From Pontibacillus chungwhensis (GTDB lineage Bacteria > Bacillota > Bacilli > Bacillales > BH030062): 64,000 bases of DNA. Location of the stretch: NCBI RefSeq assembly GCF_030166655.1, contig NZ_CP126446.1, positions 372,001 to 436,000 on the forward strand. The letters are read 5' to 3'. Positions 11,018-20,820 of the stretch are shown here, in pieces. Position 1 is the stretch's first letter, and every line of letters starts with the position of its first letter. The translations under genes were made by a program, and so were the position numbers. A model generated the notes under the pieces. That model saw nothing but the letters and a program-made list of their open reading frames with translations, did no database searches and had not been told where the DNA came from.

Positions 11018-12562
11018 ATGAATATAGCTACGTTAATTACGTTTATCGTTTATTTATTAGGAATGCTTTTAATTGGTGTTATTGCATCAAGAATGACAAA
11101 TGACCTATCCGATTATGTGTTAGGTGGTCGACGCTTAGGACCAGGTGTTGCTGCGTTAAGTGCAGGGGCTTCTGATATGAGTGGTTGGCTATTGCTTGGT
11201 TTACCAGGTGCTGTTTATGCTTCAGGTCTATCTGCTGCATGGATTGGGATTGGACTAGCCATTGGTGCTTATTTAAACTGGCAGTTTGTTGCACGTCGCC
11301 TTCGTGTCTACACAGAAGTTGCGAACGATTCCATTACAGTACCGGACTTCTTAGAAAATCGCTTCCATGATACATCACATATTTTACGTGTGATCTCCGC
11401 ACTTGTAATCTTATTCTTCTTCACCTTCTACACATCCTCAGGTATGGTAGGTGGAGCTAAATTATTTGCTGCATCCTTTGACATGGGGTATAACCAAGCC
11501 CTTTGGATTGGTGCGATTGTTATTATCTCGTATACCTTCTTAGGTGGTTTCCTTGCGGTAAGTTGGACAGACTTCTTCCAGGGAATTCTGATGTTTGTTG
11601 CTTTACTTGCTGTACCAATCGTTGCAATCAGCGAACTTGGTGGATGGAATGAAGTTGTAACCATGGTAAGTGAGATTGATGCAACGCGTCTTGATATGGT
11701 TAAAGGTGTTGGAGTCTTAAGTGTTATCTCATCCCTTGCCTGGGGACTTGGTTACTTCGGACAGCCGCACATCTTAACTCGTTTTATGGCGTTACGTTCT
11801 CCTAAAGACGTGCCAAAAGCTCGTTTCATCGGTATGACTTGGATGATTCTTGGTCTTTACGGCGCAATCTTCACAGGTCTTGTAGGTATCGCTTATGTAG
11901 CCAATGGCGGTACAGCAGGAGAGCTTGCTGACTTAGGTGTTAAAATCGTTCAACAAGATGGATTAAGCATGATCCCGGACTCAACTGAAGCTGAGAAGAT
12001 CTTCATTGCGTTCTCACAGATCTTGTTCCACCCTATTATTGCAGGTATCTTACTAGCAGCGATCTTGTCTGCGATTATGAGTACCATTGACTCTCAGCTG
12101 CTTGTGTCTTCATCAGCAGTAGCAGAGGACTTCTACAAAGCAATCTTACGCAAGAACGCTTCTGAGCGTGAACTTGTATGGGTTGGTCGTATTTCAGTAG
12201 CCGTGATCGCCCTATTAGCGATTGCTCTAGCATACGGTGCACAAAGCTCTGTACTTGAGCTTGTAAGTTACGCTTGGGCAGGATTTGGTGCCGCATTTGG
12301 TCCAATCATTCTCCTAAGCCTGTTCTGGAAAGGTCTTTCTCGTAACGGTGCGGTAGCTGGTATCCTTGTAGGTGCTGCTACAGTCGTTGTTTGGGGAGAT
12401 TGGTTAAACCCTGTTGAAGGTAAAGACTGGACAAATATCTTCGGTCTTTACGAAATTGTACCAGGATTTATCCTTTGTACAGTTGTTGCTATTATCTTTA
12501 GCGCAGCAGGTGGCGGACCATCTAAAGAAATTCAAGCTGAATTTGATAAAGCAAATAGCTAA
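11018..12562 (+). CDS. opuE: Sodium/proline symporter (OpuE/PutP)
   Basis: A 514-residue inner-membrane transporter of the sodium:solute symporter family with about 13 hydrophobic helices. Signature segments are SDMSGWLLLGLPGAVYASGL, TVPDFLENRF, FFTFYTSSGMVGGAKLF, FLGGFLAVSWTDFFQG, GYFGQPHILTRFMAL and AAILSAIMSTIDSQLLVSSSA, all typical of PutP/OpuE. It takes up proline with Na+. In B. subtilis OpuE lies at the same place before gatC and supplies proline as an osmoprotectant, so the same role is likely in this organism. GGAAGGAGA precedes the ATG by 12 bases. A terminator follows. Confidence 0.93.
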   Translation: MNIATLITFIVYLLGMLLIGVIASRMTNDLSDYVLGGRRLGPGVAALSAGASDMSGWLLLGLPGAVYASGLSAAWIGIGLAIGAYLNWQFVARRLRVYTEVANDSITVPDFLENRFHDTSHILRVISALVILFFFTFYTSSGMVGGAKLFAASFDMGYNQALWIGAIVIISYTFLGGFLAVSWTDFFQGILMFVALLAVPIVAISELGGWNEVVTMVSEIDATRLDMVKGVGVLSVISSLAWGLGYFGQPHILTRFMALRSPKDVPKARFIGMTWMILGLYGAIFTGLVGIAYVANGGTAGELADLGVKIVQQDGLSMIPDSTEAEKIFIAFSQILFHPIIAGILLAAILSAIMSTIDSQLLVSSSAVAEDFYKAILRKNASERELVWVGRISVAVIALLAIALAYGAQSSVLELVSYAWAGFGAAFGPIILLSLFWKGLSRNGAVAGILVGAATVVVWGDWLNPVEGKDWTNIFGLYEIVPGFILCTVVAIIFSAAGGGPSKEIQAEFDKANS

Positions 12563-12572
12563 TTGTTTGATG

Positions 12573-12605
12573 AGAGCCTCTTCTTTTAAGAAGGGGCTCT
12601 TTTTA
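12573..12605 (+). terminator. Terminator after opuE
   Basis: GAGCC-CTTCTT / AAGAAG-GGCTC arms with a TTA loop and a TTTTT tail. The remaining 190 bases to gatC hold no gene; they presumably contain the gatCAB promoter. Confidence 0.9.
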
Positions 12606-12795
12606 TAGCTCTTTCCGTTATAGTATAGGGATAAACATTTTGTCGCCAGATAGTGTGGGGTCTACGTCGGACTTCCTCATTCTCACCCCGCCTGCGCTTT
12701 TCTGGTTGCTTTTCTTAGCAGGAAGATTGATTATATCCCTTAGTTTTTGGTATTATCATTATTATGTGATGTTCGATACGAATGGAGGTTAAAGG

Positions 12796-13086
12796 ATGTC
12801 TAGAATTAGTAAAGAGCAAGTGAAACACGTGGCTCATTTAGCGCGTTTACACGTTTCTGAAGAGGAAGCGGAGCGTTTCACGAAACAGTTGGATGATATT
12901 ATTTCGTTTGCGGAGCAATTAAACGAGTTGGATACAGAAGGGGTCGAGCCTACGACACACGTTCAGGACCTTAAGAATGTAATGCGTAAGGACGAGCCGA
13001 AGAAGTGGATTACACAAGAAGAAGCGCTTAAGAATGCGCCAGAAACGCAAGATGGTCAAATCCGTGTACCATCTATTTTGGAATAG
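12796..13086 (+). CDS. gatC: Asp-tRNA(Asn)/Glu-tRNA(Gln) amidotransferase subunit C
   Basis: A 96-residue subunit that wraps around GatA and stabilises the GatCAB complex, which converts Glu-tRNA(Gln) (and Asp-tRNA(Asn)) to the correct aminoacyl-tRNA. The N-terminal [25 protein letters not shown] and the loop [19 protein letters not shown] followed by VPSILE at the end are the GatC pattern. Good ribosome site (GGAGG) before ATG. First of three genes, 11 bases before gatA. Confidence 0.96.
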   Translation: MSRISKEQVKHVAHLARLHVSEEEAERFTKQLDDIISFAEQLNELDTEGVEPTTHVQDLKNVMRKDEPKKWITQEEALKNAPETQDGQIRVPSILE

Positions 13087-13097
13087 GAGGGTGACGA

Positions 13098-14573
13098 ATG
13101 TCTCTTTTTGATTATAAATTATCAGATCTTCAAGAAATGCTACATAAGAAAGAGATCAGCGTAAATGATCTTCTGGATGAAGCATATAATCGCATCAGCG
13201 AAGTAGACGGAGACGTGAAAGCCTTCATTACGTTAAATGAAGAAACTGCTCGTGCTCGTGCGAAAGAATTAGATGAATTAAGAGGTACGCCAGAAGGACG
13301 CGGCCTATTATTCGGTATGCCAATTGGTGTAAAGGATAACATCGTAACGAAAGGGCTTCGTACTACAGCTGCCAGCCAAATTTTAGATAACCTAACAGAT
13401 CCATTATATGACGCAACCGTTGTGCAAAAGCTTGATGCCGCTGAAGCGATTAACGTTGGTAAGTTAAACATGGACGAGTTCGCAATGGGTTCTTCCAATG
13501 AAAACTCAAGCTACTATGCAACCCGTAACCCTTGGAATACAGACTATGTACCAGGTGGTTCTAGTGGTGGTTCTGCAGCAGCGGTCGCAGCAGGTGAAGT
13601 GCCGTTCTCATTAGGCTCTGACACAGGTGGTTCCATCCGCCAACCAGCAGCGTATTGTGGTGTTGTAGGTCTTAAACCGACGTATGGCCGTGTGTCTCGT
13701 TTCGGTCTAATTGCTTTCGCATCTTCTCTAGATCAAATTGGTCCATTAACTCGTACGGTTGAGGATAATGCGTACATTCTAGAGACGATTGCAGGCCTTG
13801 ATCAGATGGACTCTACTTCTGCAGACATTGAAGTACCAAAATACACAGAAGCTCTTACAGGTGATGTAAAAGGCCTTAAGATCGGTGTACCGAAAGAATA
13901 CCTTGCTGAAGGTGTTTCTGAGGAAGTAAAAGAGGCCGTTCAAAAAGCTCTAAAAGTATACGAAGATATGGGCGCGACGTGGGAGGAAGTTACACTACCT
14001 CACTCTAAATATGCTCTTTCTACGTATTATCTACTAGCTTCATCTGAAGCATCTGCTAACCTTGCACGCTTCGATGGTGTTCGTTATGGTCGTCGTTCTC
14101 CAAATGCTGAGAATATGCTTGATATGTTCAAACTATCCCGTAGTGAAGGCTTTGGTGACGAAGTGAAGCGTCGTATTATGCTTGGTACATTTGCGCTAAG
14201 CTCTGGTTACTACGATGCATATTATAAGAAAGCACAACAAGCTCGTACGCTCATCAAGAAAGACTTTGACGATGTACTAGCGGATTACGATGTCATCATT
14301 GGACCAACAACGCCAACACCAGCCTTTAAAGTAGGCGAGAAGACAGAAGATCCACTAACGATGTATGCGAACGATATCCTAACGATCCCTGTAAACCTTG
14401 CAGGTGTTCCAGGAATCTCTGTACCATGTGGGTTCTCTAAAGATGGACTTCCAATTGGTCTTCAGATTATTGGTAAGCACTTCGATGAAGCAACGGTTTA
14501 CCGTGCAGCACATGCTTACGAACAGGCGACTGATTTCCATACACAAAAGCCAAGCCTGGGAGGTGCGAAGTAA
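13098..14573 (+). CDS. gatA: Glutaminyl-tRNA(Gln) amidotransferase subunit A
   Basis: Amidase-signature glutaminase of 491 residues that releases ammonia from glutamine and passes it to GatB. The Ser-cisSer-Lys triad is visible: K79 in [10 protein letters not shown], the cis-serine near 155 in the glycine-serine-rich signature [15 protein letters not shown], and the nucleophile near S179 in [12 protein letters not shown]. Full length. AGGAGGGTGA precedes the ATG. Its TAA overlaps the gatB ATG by one base (TAATG), which implies translational coupling. Confidence 0.97.
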   Translation: MSLFDYKLSDLQEMLHKKEISVNDLLDEAYNRISEVDGDVKAFITLNEETARARAKELDELRGTPEGRGLLFGMPIGVKDNIVTKGLRTTAASQILDNLTDPLYDATVVQKLDAAEAINVGKLNMDEFAMGSSNENSSYYATRNPWNTDYVPGGSSGGSAAAVAAGEVPFSLGSDTGGSIRQPAAYCGVVGLKPTYGRVSRFGLIAFASSLDQIGPLTRTVEDNAYILETIAGLDQMDSTSADIEVPKYTEALTGDVKGLKIGVPKEYLAEGVSEEVKEAVQKALKVYEDMGATWEEVTLPHSKYALSTYYLLASSEASANLARFDGVRYGRRSPNAENMLDMFKLSRSEGFGDEVKRRIMLGTFALSSGYYDAYYKKAQQARTLIKKDFDDVLADYDVIIGPTTPTPAFKVGEKTEDPLTMYANDILTIPVNLAGVPGISVPCGFSKDGLPIGLQIIGKHFDEATVYRAAHAYEQATDFHTQKPSLGGAK

Positions 14574-16003
14574 TGAACTTTGAAACAGTTATTGGTATTG
14601 AAGTACACGTTGAGCTAAAGACAGCTTCTAAAATCTTTAGCCCGAGCCCGAACATGTTCGGTGACCAGCCGAATACAAACGTGAACCCAATCGACTTAGG
14701 GTACCCAGGTGTTCTGCCTGTCCTAAACGAAGAGGTTGTCAATTACGCAATGAAAGCTGCGATGGCATTAAATTGCGACATCGCTACTCATACAAAGTTT
14801 GACCGGAAGAACTACTTCTACCCGGACAACCCGAAAGCGTATCAAATCTCTCAATTTGATCAGCCGATCGGTGAGAATGGGTATATCGACATCGAAGTAG
14901 ACGGCAAGACAAAGCGTATCGGAATTACGCGTCTTCATATCGAAGAAGATGCTGGTAAATTAACGCACAGTGACGACGGCTATTCCCTAGTCGACTACAA
15001 CCGTCAGGGTACACCGCTTGTTGAGATCGTTTCTGAGCCAGACATCGCTTCTCCTGAAGAAGCTTATAAATACCTTGAGAAACTGAAGAACATCATTCAA
15101 TACACTGGCGTATCTGATTGTAAGATGGAAGAAGGTTCTCTTCGTGCCGATGCGAACATTTCGATCCGTCCAATTGGTCAGGAAGAATTCGGTACGAAAA
15201 CTGAGCTTAAGAACTTAAACTCCTTCTCCTTTGTTCAAAAAGGACTAGAGTTTGAAGAAAAGCGTCAGCAGAAAGTACTTGAATCAGGTGGCGAGATCCT
15301 TCAAGAAACGCGCCGTTTCGATGAAGCGACGAAAGAAACGATCCTGATGCGTGTCAAAGAAGGTTCGGATGACTACCGTTACTTCCCAGAGCCAGACCTT
15401 GTACCTCTTTACGTGAGCGAAGACTGGAAAGAGCGCGTCCGTGCTGAGATTCCAGAGCTTCCAGATGCTCGTAAAGCTCGTTACATTAATGAACTTGGCT
15501 TACCTGAGTACGACGCAATGGTTCTTACAAACAATAAAGAGCTATCTGACTTCTTCCAAGAAACAATTGATGCTGGGGCAGATGTGAAACAAGCATCAAA
15601 CTGGATGATGGGTGAAGTATCAGCTTACTTGAACAAGCAACAGAAAGAACTATCAGACGTTGCGTTAACACCTGCTAATCTTGCTAAGGTCATTAAGCTA
15701 ATTGAAGATGGCACCATTTCTTCTAAGATCGCGAAGAAAGTATTCGCTGAAACTGTAGAAAATGGAACAGAGCCAGGACAATACGTGAAAGACCAAGGCA
15801 TGGGTCAGATTTCTGACGAAGGACAGCTACGTGAGATCATCACAGGCATACTTGATCAGAATCAGCAATCAATTGAAGACTATAAGAACGGAAAAGACCG
15901 TGCGCTAGGCTTCCTTGTTGGTCAAACGATGAAAGCGACTAAAGGACAAGCGAATCCACCAATGGTGAACAAGATTATCGTTGAAGAAATGGATAAGCGC
16001 TAA
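14573..16003 (+). CDS. gatB: Asp/Glu-tRNA amidotransferase subunit B
   Basis: The 476-residue kinase/amidotransferase subunit of GatCAB, which activates the misacylated tRNA with ATP. Seen: [21 protein letters not shown] at the start, [60 protein letters not shown] and the [14 protein letters not shown] block, plus a C-terminal YqeY-like tail with [16 protein letters not shown] that contacts tRNA. Intact and in the standard gatC-gatA-gatB order. A terminator follows. Confidence 0.97.
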   Translation: MNFETVIGIEVHVELKTASKIFSPSPNMFGDQPNTNVNPIDLGYPGVLPVLNEEVVNYAMKAAMALNCDIATHTKFDRKNYFYPDNPKAYQISQFDQPIGENGYIDIEVDGKTKRIGITRLHIEEDAGKLTHSDDGYSLVDYNRQGTPLVEIVSEPDIASPEEAYKYLEKLKNIIQYTGVSDCKMEEGSLRADANISIRPIGQEEFGTKTELKNLNSFSFVQKGLEFEEKRQQKVLESGGEILQETRRFDEATKETILMRVKEGSDDYRYFPEPDLVPLYVSEDWKERVRAEIPELPDARKARYINELGLPEYDAMVLTNNKELSDFFQETIDAGADVKQASNWMMGEVSAYLNKQQKELSDVALTPANLAKVIKLIEDGTISSKIAKKVFAETVENGTEPGQYVKDQGMGQISDEGQLREIITGILDQNQQSIEDYKNGKDRALGFLVGQTMKATKGQANPPMVNKIIVEEMDKR

Positions 16004-16022
16004 AAAAGATAAACATCGCATG

Positions 16023-16048
16023 AAAGCACGCTGCTACAGCGTGCTTTT
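16023..16048 (+). terminator. Terminator after gatB
   Basis: AAAGCACGCTG / CAGCGTGCTTT with a CTA loop and T-rich tail. Confidence 0.9.
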
Positions 16049-16156
16049 GTGTGGGTTGTAAAAAGGAAAATAAGCCTAATAGGAAAAACTTTTCAAATGA
16101 ATGAAAAAGGTTTATGATGATGTAAGGAAAAACAGGCTTGGATGGGGGAAGGACCT

Positions 16157-17059
16157 ATGAAACGTGCTCGAATTATATACAATCCCACGTCAGGCAGGGA
16201 AGCTGTAAGAAAAGAGCTCCCTGATATCATGCAACGCTTTGAGCAAGCAGGTTATGAAACGTCGACACACGCAACGACGTGCGCTGGAGATGCAACCAAT
16301 GCAGCCAAAATCGCCGTAGAGCGTAAGTTTGATGTGGTGGTTGCAGCAGGTGGAGATGGGACGATTAATGAAGTCATTAATGGTCTCGCTGAACATGAAC
16401 ACCGCCCGAAAGTCGGGATTATTCCAGTCGGAACGACGAACGACTTTGCGCGAGCGCTTTGTGTTCCGCGTAATGTAAAAAAAGCAGTTGATGTGATTCT
16501 GGATGGATTCTCAAAAGAGCTGGATATTGGCCGGGTGAACGACCAGTACTTTATGAATATCGCAGGTGGCGGTAAACTAACGGAACTGACGTATGAGGTT
16601 CCAAGTAAATTAAAAACGATGCTGGGGCAACTCGCTTATTATCTGAAGGGCGTTGAAATGATCCCTTCCATTCGTCCAACGTCTGTTGAGATCGAATATG
16701 ATGGGAAGTACTTCGAAGGCGAAGTGATGGTATTTCTCGTGTCGAACACGAATTCAGTTGGTGGATTAGAGAAGCTAGCACCAGATGCGGAGATGGATGA
16801 TGGCATGTTTGATTTGCTGATCATTAAGCGCGTCAATCTGGCTGAACTGATTCGTCTCGCTTCACTTGCGATGAAAGGGAATCACATCAGTGACCCGAAC
16901 GTGATCTATACAAAAGCAAACCGCATTAAAGTTCATACGAACGAGAAGATGCAGTTAAATATTGACGGGGAATATGGCGGATTATTGCCCGGGGAATTTG
17001 TCAATTTATATCGCCACTTGGAATTCTTTCTCCCAAGAGATCGATGGGACGAGGAATAA
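16157..17059 (+). CDS. dgkB: Diacylglycerol kinase DgkB
   Basis: Soluble lipid kinase of about 300 residues that phosphorylates diacylglycerol released during lipoteichoic acid synthesis and returns it to phospholipid. Family motifs: RIIYNPTSGREA at the N-terminus, the ATP/lipid-binding VVAAGGDGTINEVINGL, GIIPVGTTNDFARAL, and FMNIAGGGKLTELTYEVP. The ATG at 16157 preceded by GGGGGAAGGA is preferred over the in-frame ATG at 16142, which lacks a comparable site. It lies between gatB and rlmCD, the same order as in B. subtilis (yerQ-yefA). Confidence 0.94.
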   Translation: MKRARIIYNPTSGREAVRKELPDIMQRFEQAGYETSTHATTCAGDATNAAKIAVERKFDVVVAAGGDGTINEVINGLAEHEHRPKVGIIPVGTTNDFARALCVPRNVKKAVDVILDGFSKELDIGRVNDQYFMNIAGGGKLTELTYEVPSKLKTMLGQLAYYLKGVEMIPSIRPTSVEIEYDGKYFEGEVMVFLVSNTNSVGGLEKLAPDAEMDDGMFDLLIIKRVNLAELIRLASLAMKGNHISDPNVIYTKANRIKVHTNEKMQLNIDGEYGGLLPGEFVNLYRHLEFFLPRDRWDEE

Positions 17060-17201
17060 GGAAAAGGAACGGCTCGGATTTTGTCACAATGGCAAGATTC
17101 AGAGTCGTTTGTTATTCTGTTTGATTCCTTTCGGAAATGGTAAAACTAATGAACATTAAGCTGATTCCATTCAGCAATCTGAACGGCAAAGGAAGATGTG
17201 A

Positions 17202-18575
17202 ATGTCTAAGCCAGCACCACCGGTACAGAAGAATGACACCATCGAAGTGACATTCGAGGACTTAACGCACGAAGGAAATGGCGTCGGCAAGATCGACGGC
17301 TACCCGCTCTTCGTCCCTTATGCTCTACCAGGTGAAACAGGAAAAGTAAAAGTGATTAAAGTAAAGAAGAACTTCGGATTCGGTAAACTACTAGACGTAA
17401 CAGAAGCAAGCCAGGACCGCGTCGACCCGCCTTGTCCCGTTTATGTGCAGTGCGGAGGCTGTCAGCTTCAGCATATGAGCTACCAGCTGCAGCTTGATAT
17501 GAAACAAAAGCAAGTCAAAGACGCCATGCATAAGATCGCGCACTTAAGCGACGTCCCCGTCCACCCAACGATCGGGATGGAAGATCCGTGGTACTACCGC
17601 AACAAAGTGCAGATCCCTGTCGGACAAGACGGCGAGCGCCTGAAAGCCGGTTTCTACCGTAAACGTAGCCACGAAATCATTGAAATGGATACATGCATGA
17701 TTCAAGACGAGCACAATAACCGGATGGTCGAAGCTGTCCGCCGCATTGCGGAGAAGTACGGCGTTGAAGCGTATAATGAAGAAAAGCACCGCGGCGTCCT
17801 GCGTCACATTATGGTCCGCACCGGCCAGACAACAGGTGATGTGATGGTTGTGATGGTGACTCGTACGAAGCAGTTGCCATACGCTGAACAAATTGTCGAA
17901 GAGATCCGTGAGACGTATCCGAATGTGAAATCAATTGTCCACAACGTCAACTCGAAGAAAACAAACGTCATTTTAGGCGACAAAACGACTGTCTTATACG
18001 GAGACGACTACATCGTCGATCGTATTGGCGATATCGAGTTCAAGATTTCACCAAAATCGTTCTACCAGGTCAACCCGGTTCAGACGAAGAAATTATATGA
18101 CCAGGCTCTAGCCTATGCGGACCTAAAAGGCCATGAAACGGTCATCGACGCCTACAGTGGTATCGGTACGATTTCCCTCTTCCTAGCTCAACAAGCGAAG
18201 AAGGTATACGGAGTAGAAATCGTTGCCCCAGCTGTGACGGACGCGAAGAAAAACGCAAAACTGAACGGGATGAACAATGCTGAGTTCTTCGTAGGTGAAG
18301 CCGAGAAAGTATTCCCGTGGTGGAAGAGCCAGGGCCTTGATCCTGATGTGATCGTGGTCGATCCACCGCGTAAAGGCTGCGATGAAGAGCTATTGAAGGC
18401 GATGATTGAGATGCAGCCAGAGAAAATCGTTTATGTATCTTGCAGCCCATCAACACTAGCCCGCGACCTTCGCATTCTAGAAGACGGTGGATTTGAGACC
18501 CAGGAAGTACAGCCAGTGGACATGTTCCCACAGACCGGTCATATTGAGAATGTAGCTTGGTTGAAAAGAAAATAA
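17202..18575 (+). CDS. rlmCD: 23S rRNA (uracil-C5)-methyltransferase RlmCD
   Basis: A 457-residue TrmA/RumA family enzyme. The N-terminal TRAM domain (residues about 10-68) is followed by the iron-sulfur cysteines ([15 protein letters not shown] plus CMIQDEH upstream/downstream), the SAM motif [28 protein letters not shown], and the catalytic cysteine in [13 protein letters not shown]. The B. subtilis homologue YefA methylates U747 and U1939 of 23S rRNA; the same is inferred here. Note richer GC-content codons than the following island. AAGGAAG lies before the ATG; a terminator follows the stop. Confidence 0.92.
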   Translation: MSKPAPPVQKNDTIEVTFEDLTHEGNGVGKIDGYPLFVPYALPGETGKVKVIKVKKNFGFGKLLDVTEASQDRVDPPCPVYVQCGGCQLQHMSYQLQLDMKQKQVKDAMHKIAHLSDVPVHPTIGMEDPWYYRNKVQIPVGQDGERLKAGFYRKRSHEIIEMDTCMIQDEHNNRMVEAVRRIAEKYGVEAYNEEKHRGVLRHIMVRTGQTTGDVMVVMVTRTKQLPYAEQIVEEIRETYPNVKSIVHNVNSKKTNVILGDKTTVLYGDDYIVDRIGDIEFKISPKSFYQVNPVQTKKLYDQALAYADLKGHETVIDAYSGIGTISLFLAQQAKKVYGVEIVAPAVTDAKKNAKLNGMNNAEFFVGEAEKVFPWWKSQGLDPDVIVVDPPRKGCDEELLKAMIEMQPEKIVYVSCSPSTLARDLRILEDGGFETQEVQPVDMFPQTGHIENVAWLKRK

Positions 18576-18589
18576 TACAAAAGACAAGA

Positions 18590-18624
18590 GTCCCGAGAGT
18601 TTGTCCATTCTCGGGATTTGTTTT
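18590..18624 (+). terminator. Terminator after rlmCD
   Basis: AGTCCCGAGA / TCTCGGGATT arms, 9-base loop, then TTGTTTT. It lies just before the yehS-like gene. Confidence 0.88.
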
Positions 18625-18646
18625 ATAAATGAAGGTGGTCTTTACA

Positions 18647-19135
18647 ATGATAAACAATGATCGATTAATCCGATTGCGATATGCGCTCGACTTAAAGAAT
18701 GACGAAATGGTCGAGATCTTTAAACTCGGTGACATGTCGGTAACAAAAGAAGAAGTAGGTGAAATGCTTACTAAACCAAATGATAGTGACCTGGAGGAAG
18801 CGGAAGAGACGGTCGATGATGAAACGGTAGAGCGCTTCTTAAATGGATTGATTATTTATAAAAGAGGCAAGCAAGAACCGAAACCAGGCCAACCGGAGCG
18901 CCCAGCGCTTTCAGGGGATGAGTGGATCAACAATGTTATGTTAAAGAAGTTGAAGATTGCTCTTAAGCTGACGAGTGAAGATATGCTTGATATCTTTGAT
19001 AAAGCAGGAGTTCCTGTGACAAAGGGGCAGCTGAGTGCTTTATTAAGAAAGAAGGGGCATAAGCATTATAAGGATTGTGGGGATAAGTTTGCGCGGAGCT
19101 TTTTGAAGGGACTTACGGTTAGGTATAGGGGATAA
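18647..19135 (+). CDS. DUF1456 family protein (YehS-like)
   Basis: About 162 residues with two copies of the DUF1456 helical module: NNDRLIRLRYALDLKNDEMVEIFKLG near the start and NNVMLKKLKIALKLTSEDMLDIFDKAG in the second half, each followed by a variable acidic region and an FLNGLIIYKRGK / FLKGLTVRYRG end. The same two-module form is seen in E. coli YehS; its function is unknown, perhaps nucleic-acid or protein binding. I prefer the ATG at 18647 (AAGGTGG 8 bases upstream) over the one at 18629. It is the last ordinary gene before the defence island. Confidence 0.85.
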   Translation: MINNDRLIRLRYALDLKNDEMVEIFKLGDMSVTKEEVGEMLTKPNDSDLEEAEETVDDETVERFLNGLIIYKRGKQEPKPGQPERPALSGDEWINNVMLKKLKIALKLTSEDMLDIFDKAGVPVTKGQLSALLRKKGHKHYKDCGDKFARSFLKGLTVRYRG

Positions 19136-19320
19136 ATGAAATGATTTAGATTAACTTATTATTATCCCTCTATGCTCTGAATTGTAACGCTGTAGCTATA
19201 CTTTCCCAATACTTGAGATTTCCTTCGTTCTTTATCGGTGGATAGTTAAGAGGGGAGGAAGTTTTGGATAAAAAAAGAGAAAACAGTATATTAGTAATGA
19301 ACAAATTATTTTTACATCTA

Positions 19321-19349
19321 TTGTAATACGATAGGGCTATATATAAAAT
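19321..19349 (+). promoter_or_regulatory. Likely promoter of the BREX operon
   Basis: TTGTAA (19321-19326), 17-base spacer, TAAAAT (19344-19349), 43 bases before the first BREX-associated start codon. The 257-base gap between the yehS-like gene and the operon holds nothing else I can identify; no integrase, tRNA end or attachment site was seen. Confidence 0.5.
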
Positions 19350-19392
19350 AAGAACTAAGTATAAAAAAAGTAAGACGAATGAGGTGGATTGA

Positions 19393-19653
19393 GTGGGGAT
19401 TAAACTCTTCCATAAAACACAAAGAGACTTAGCTTCATCAATAAATCATGTGATCGATCGATATTGGGATAACGAGATTGAAGAAGACCAAATGATGGGG
19501 CTAGTAAAGACTCTTTATAACAACAATGATACTAAGTTTTTAAAGAATGGGGACTTTACAACAGTCTTAAAGCAACAATGCGGTAAACGAAGATTAGAAG
19601 TCGTAAACAAAATTCTCTCCAACCGTGATAAATGTGATGGAAAGAGAATGTAG
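19393..19653 (+). CDS. Small protein leading the BREX operon (86 aa)
   Basis: Starts with GTG at 19393 after GAGGTGG (19381-19387). The product, MGIKLFHKTQRDLASSINHV at its start, is charged and helical, with LVKTLYNNNDTKFLKNGDF and the end KQQCGKRRLEVVNKILSNR. I recall a family of about 85-residue Bacillus proteins of this kind (TIGR04540), but cannot verify the match. It ends 9 bases before brxA and so belongs to the operon. A role as a regulator or accessory factor of BREX is inference from place only; no helix-turn-helix is obvious. The C-terminal half resembles a short helical hairpin. Confidence 0.75.
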   Translation: MGIKLFHKTQRDLASSINHVIDRYWDNEIEEDQMMGLVKTLYNNNDTKFLKNGDFTTVLKQQCGKRRLEVVNKILSNRDKCDGKRM

Positions 19654-19662
19654 GTGAAAAAT

Positions 19663-20265
19663 ATGCAATATTCGGCCGGTTTTACGAAAGAAAAATGGTC
19701 AGAACATGAGATGTATATCGTTATTGAACTCATGAAGCAAAATAAAACAAAGATTGAAATATTAGATGAAGTAACTGAGAAGAATCTATTCCAGTTGCGA
19801 AGCCCAGTCAGTATAAAGAATAGATTTAACATGGTTTATAGACGAGCAGCAGTCTTAGGTGATGAATTACAGCAACATTTTCTAAATGCAGTAGATTACG
19901 ACCGGAGAGCTTTGACATTGTATTCTTTTTTACAGGTATATCGCGTCCCTTTAGAGTTTTATTGGGAAAGAATCGTCTATAAATATGAACTTCAAGAGTC
20001 GTTGTATGCTAATGACTTTCATTATTTCTTTGAAGAAAAGGCTAACAGAGACGAAAAAGTTCGTAACTGGAGAGCTGAAACGGTTAAGCGTCTTATTAGG
20101 TCATTAAACTTGTTCTTTAAAGAAGCCAACATGATTGAAAAAGTGGATCAAACAAAATATTCAATACATCCGATACATATGACTCAATCCTTAAGAACGT
20201 ATTCTGAGAAGAATGAACCTTTATTATACTCTTTTACAGTCCTAGAGAAGGTGAATAAATCATGA
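19663..20265 (+). CDS. brxA: BREX protein BrxA (DUF1819 family)
   Basis: A 200-residue protein with the DUF1819 pattern: YSAGFTKEKWSEHEMYIVIELM at the start, FQLRSPVSIKNRFNMVYRRA, FLNAVDYDRRALTLYSFLQVYRV, and FFEEKANRDEKVRNWRAETVKRL. BrxA is a small DNA-binding, NusB-like helical protein found in type 1 and several other BREX systems. The ATG at 19663 (AGGTGA 5 bases upstream) gives the usual family length of 200. Its stop overlaps brxB in ATGA (20262-20265), showing translational coupling. Confidence 0.93.
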   Translation: MQYSAGFTKEKWSEHEMYIVIELMKQNKTKIEILDEVTEKNLFQLRSPVSIKNRFNMVYRRAAVLGDELQQHFLNAVDYDRRALTLYSFLQVYRVPLEFYWERIVYKYELQESLYANDFHYFFEEKANRDEKVRNWRAETVKRLIRSLNLFFKEANMIEKVDQTKYSIHPIHMTQSLRTYSEKNEPLLYSFTVLEKVNKS

Positions 20266-20810
20266 AATCGACTTATGAACGTTTAGAGCAGATGGAAAAA
20301 AGGGTCAACCAGGAAGGTTTTACCAATCCTAAAGGCATTGGAAGTGATATTCCTCATTTTGTGCTGGATTACCCCCCGCAAGATGAGTTGCAAGTACGTG
20401 TCTATTTAAAAAACATGTTGAAACGTACCAAAGTGAATATTAAAGAAGTGAACTTATTTGAATTTTTACTCTCCTTTTTTGAAGAGGATGAAATGGAAGA
20501 ATTGTATGAAGTGGCTGAAGAGGAAGGTCTAGCTGGGTTAAATGATGTAATCGAGCCAATTCTTAACGAGGGTAATACAATGATTCAGCAATTCAAAGAT
20601 ATGACAGAAAAAGCAGAGTTGATTTTCATTACTGGCGTTGGTACAGCACATCCTTTTCTTCGATCGAGCCAATTATTAAAAGCTATTTCAAGTAAAGGGT
20701 ACAAAAAGCCTATCGTACTTTTTTATCCAGGGGAATTTACAGGATTAAGGTTGAAGTTATTCAGTATTCTGGATTATGAAGATGACTATCAACTATCTCG
20801 AATTTCATGA
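20262..20810 (+). CDS. brxB: BREX protein BrxB (DUF1788 family)
   Basis: A 182-residue protein of the DUF1788 family: TYERLEQMEKRVNQEGFTNPKG at the start, PHFVLDYPPQDELQVRVYL, and a C-terminal LIFITGVGTAHPFLRSSQLL...PIVLFYPGEFTG segment with a Rossmann-like look. BrxB is a conserved core BREX component of unknown biochemical role. The start overlaps the brxA stop; the stop lies 10 bases before the brxC ATG with a GGAGGGG ribosome site between. Confidence 0.93.
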   Translation: MKSTYERLEQMEKRVNQEGFTNPKGIGSDIPHFVLDYPPQDELQVRVYLKNMLKRTKVNIKEVNLFEFLLSFFEEDEMEELYEVAEEEGLAGLNDVIEPILNEGNTMIQQFKDMTEKAELIFITGVGTAHPFLRSSQLLKAISSKGYKKPIVLFYPGEFTGLRLKLFSILDYEDDYQLSRIS

Positions 20811-20820
20811 GGAGGGGAAA

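Noticed and set aside
10873-11103. 76-residue reading frame overlapping the symporter start
   Set aside because: It overlaps both the 31-residue peptide gene and the symporter in another frame and lacks a ribosome site; it begins at the -10 box.
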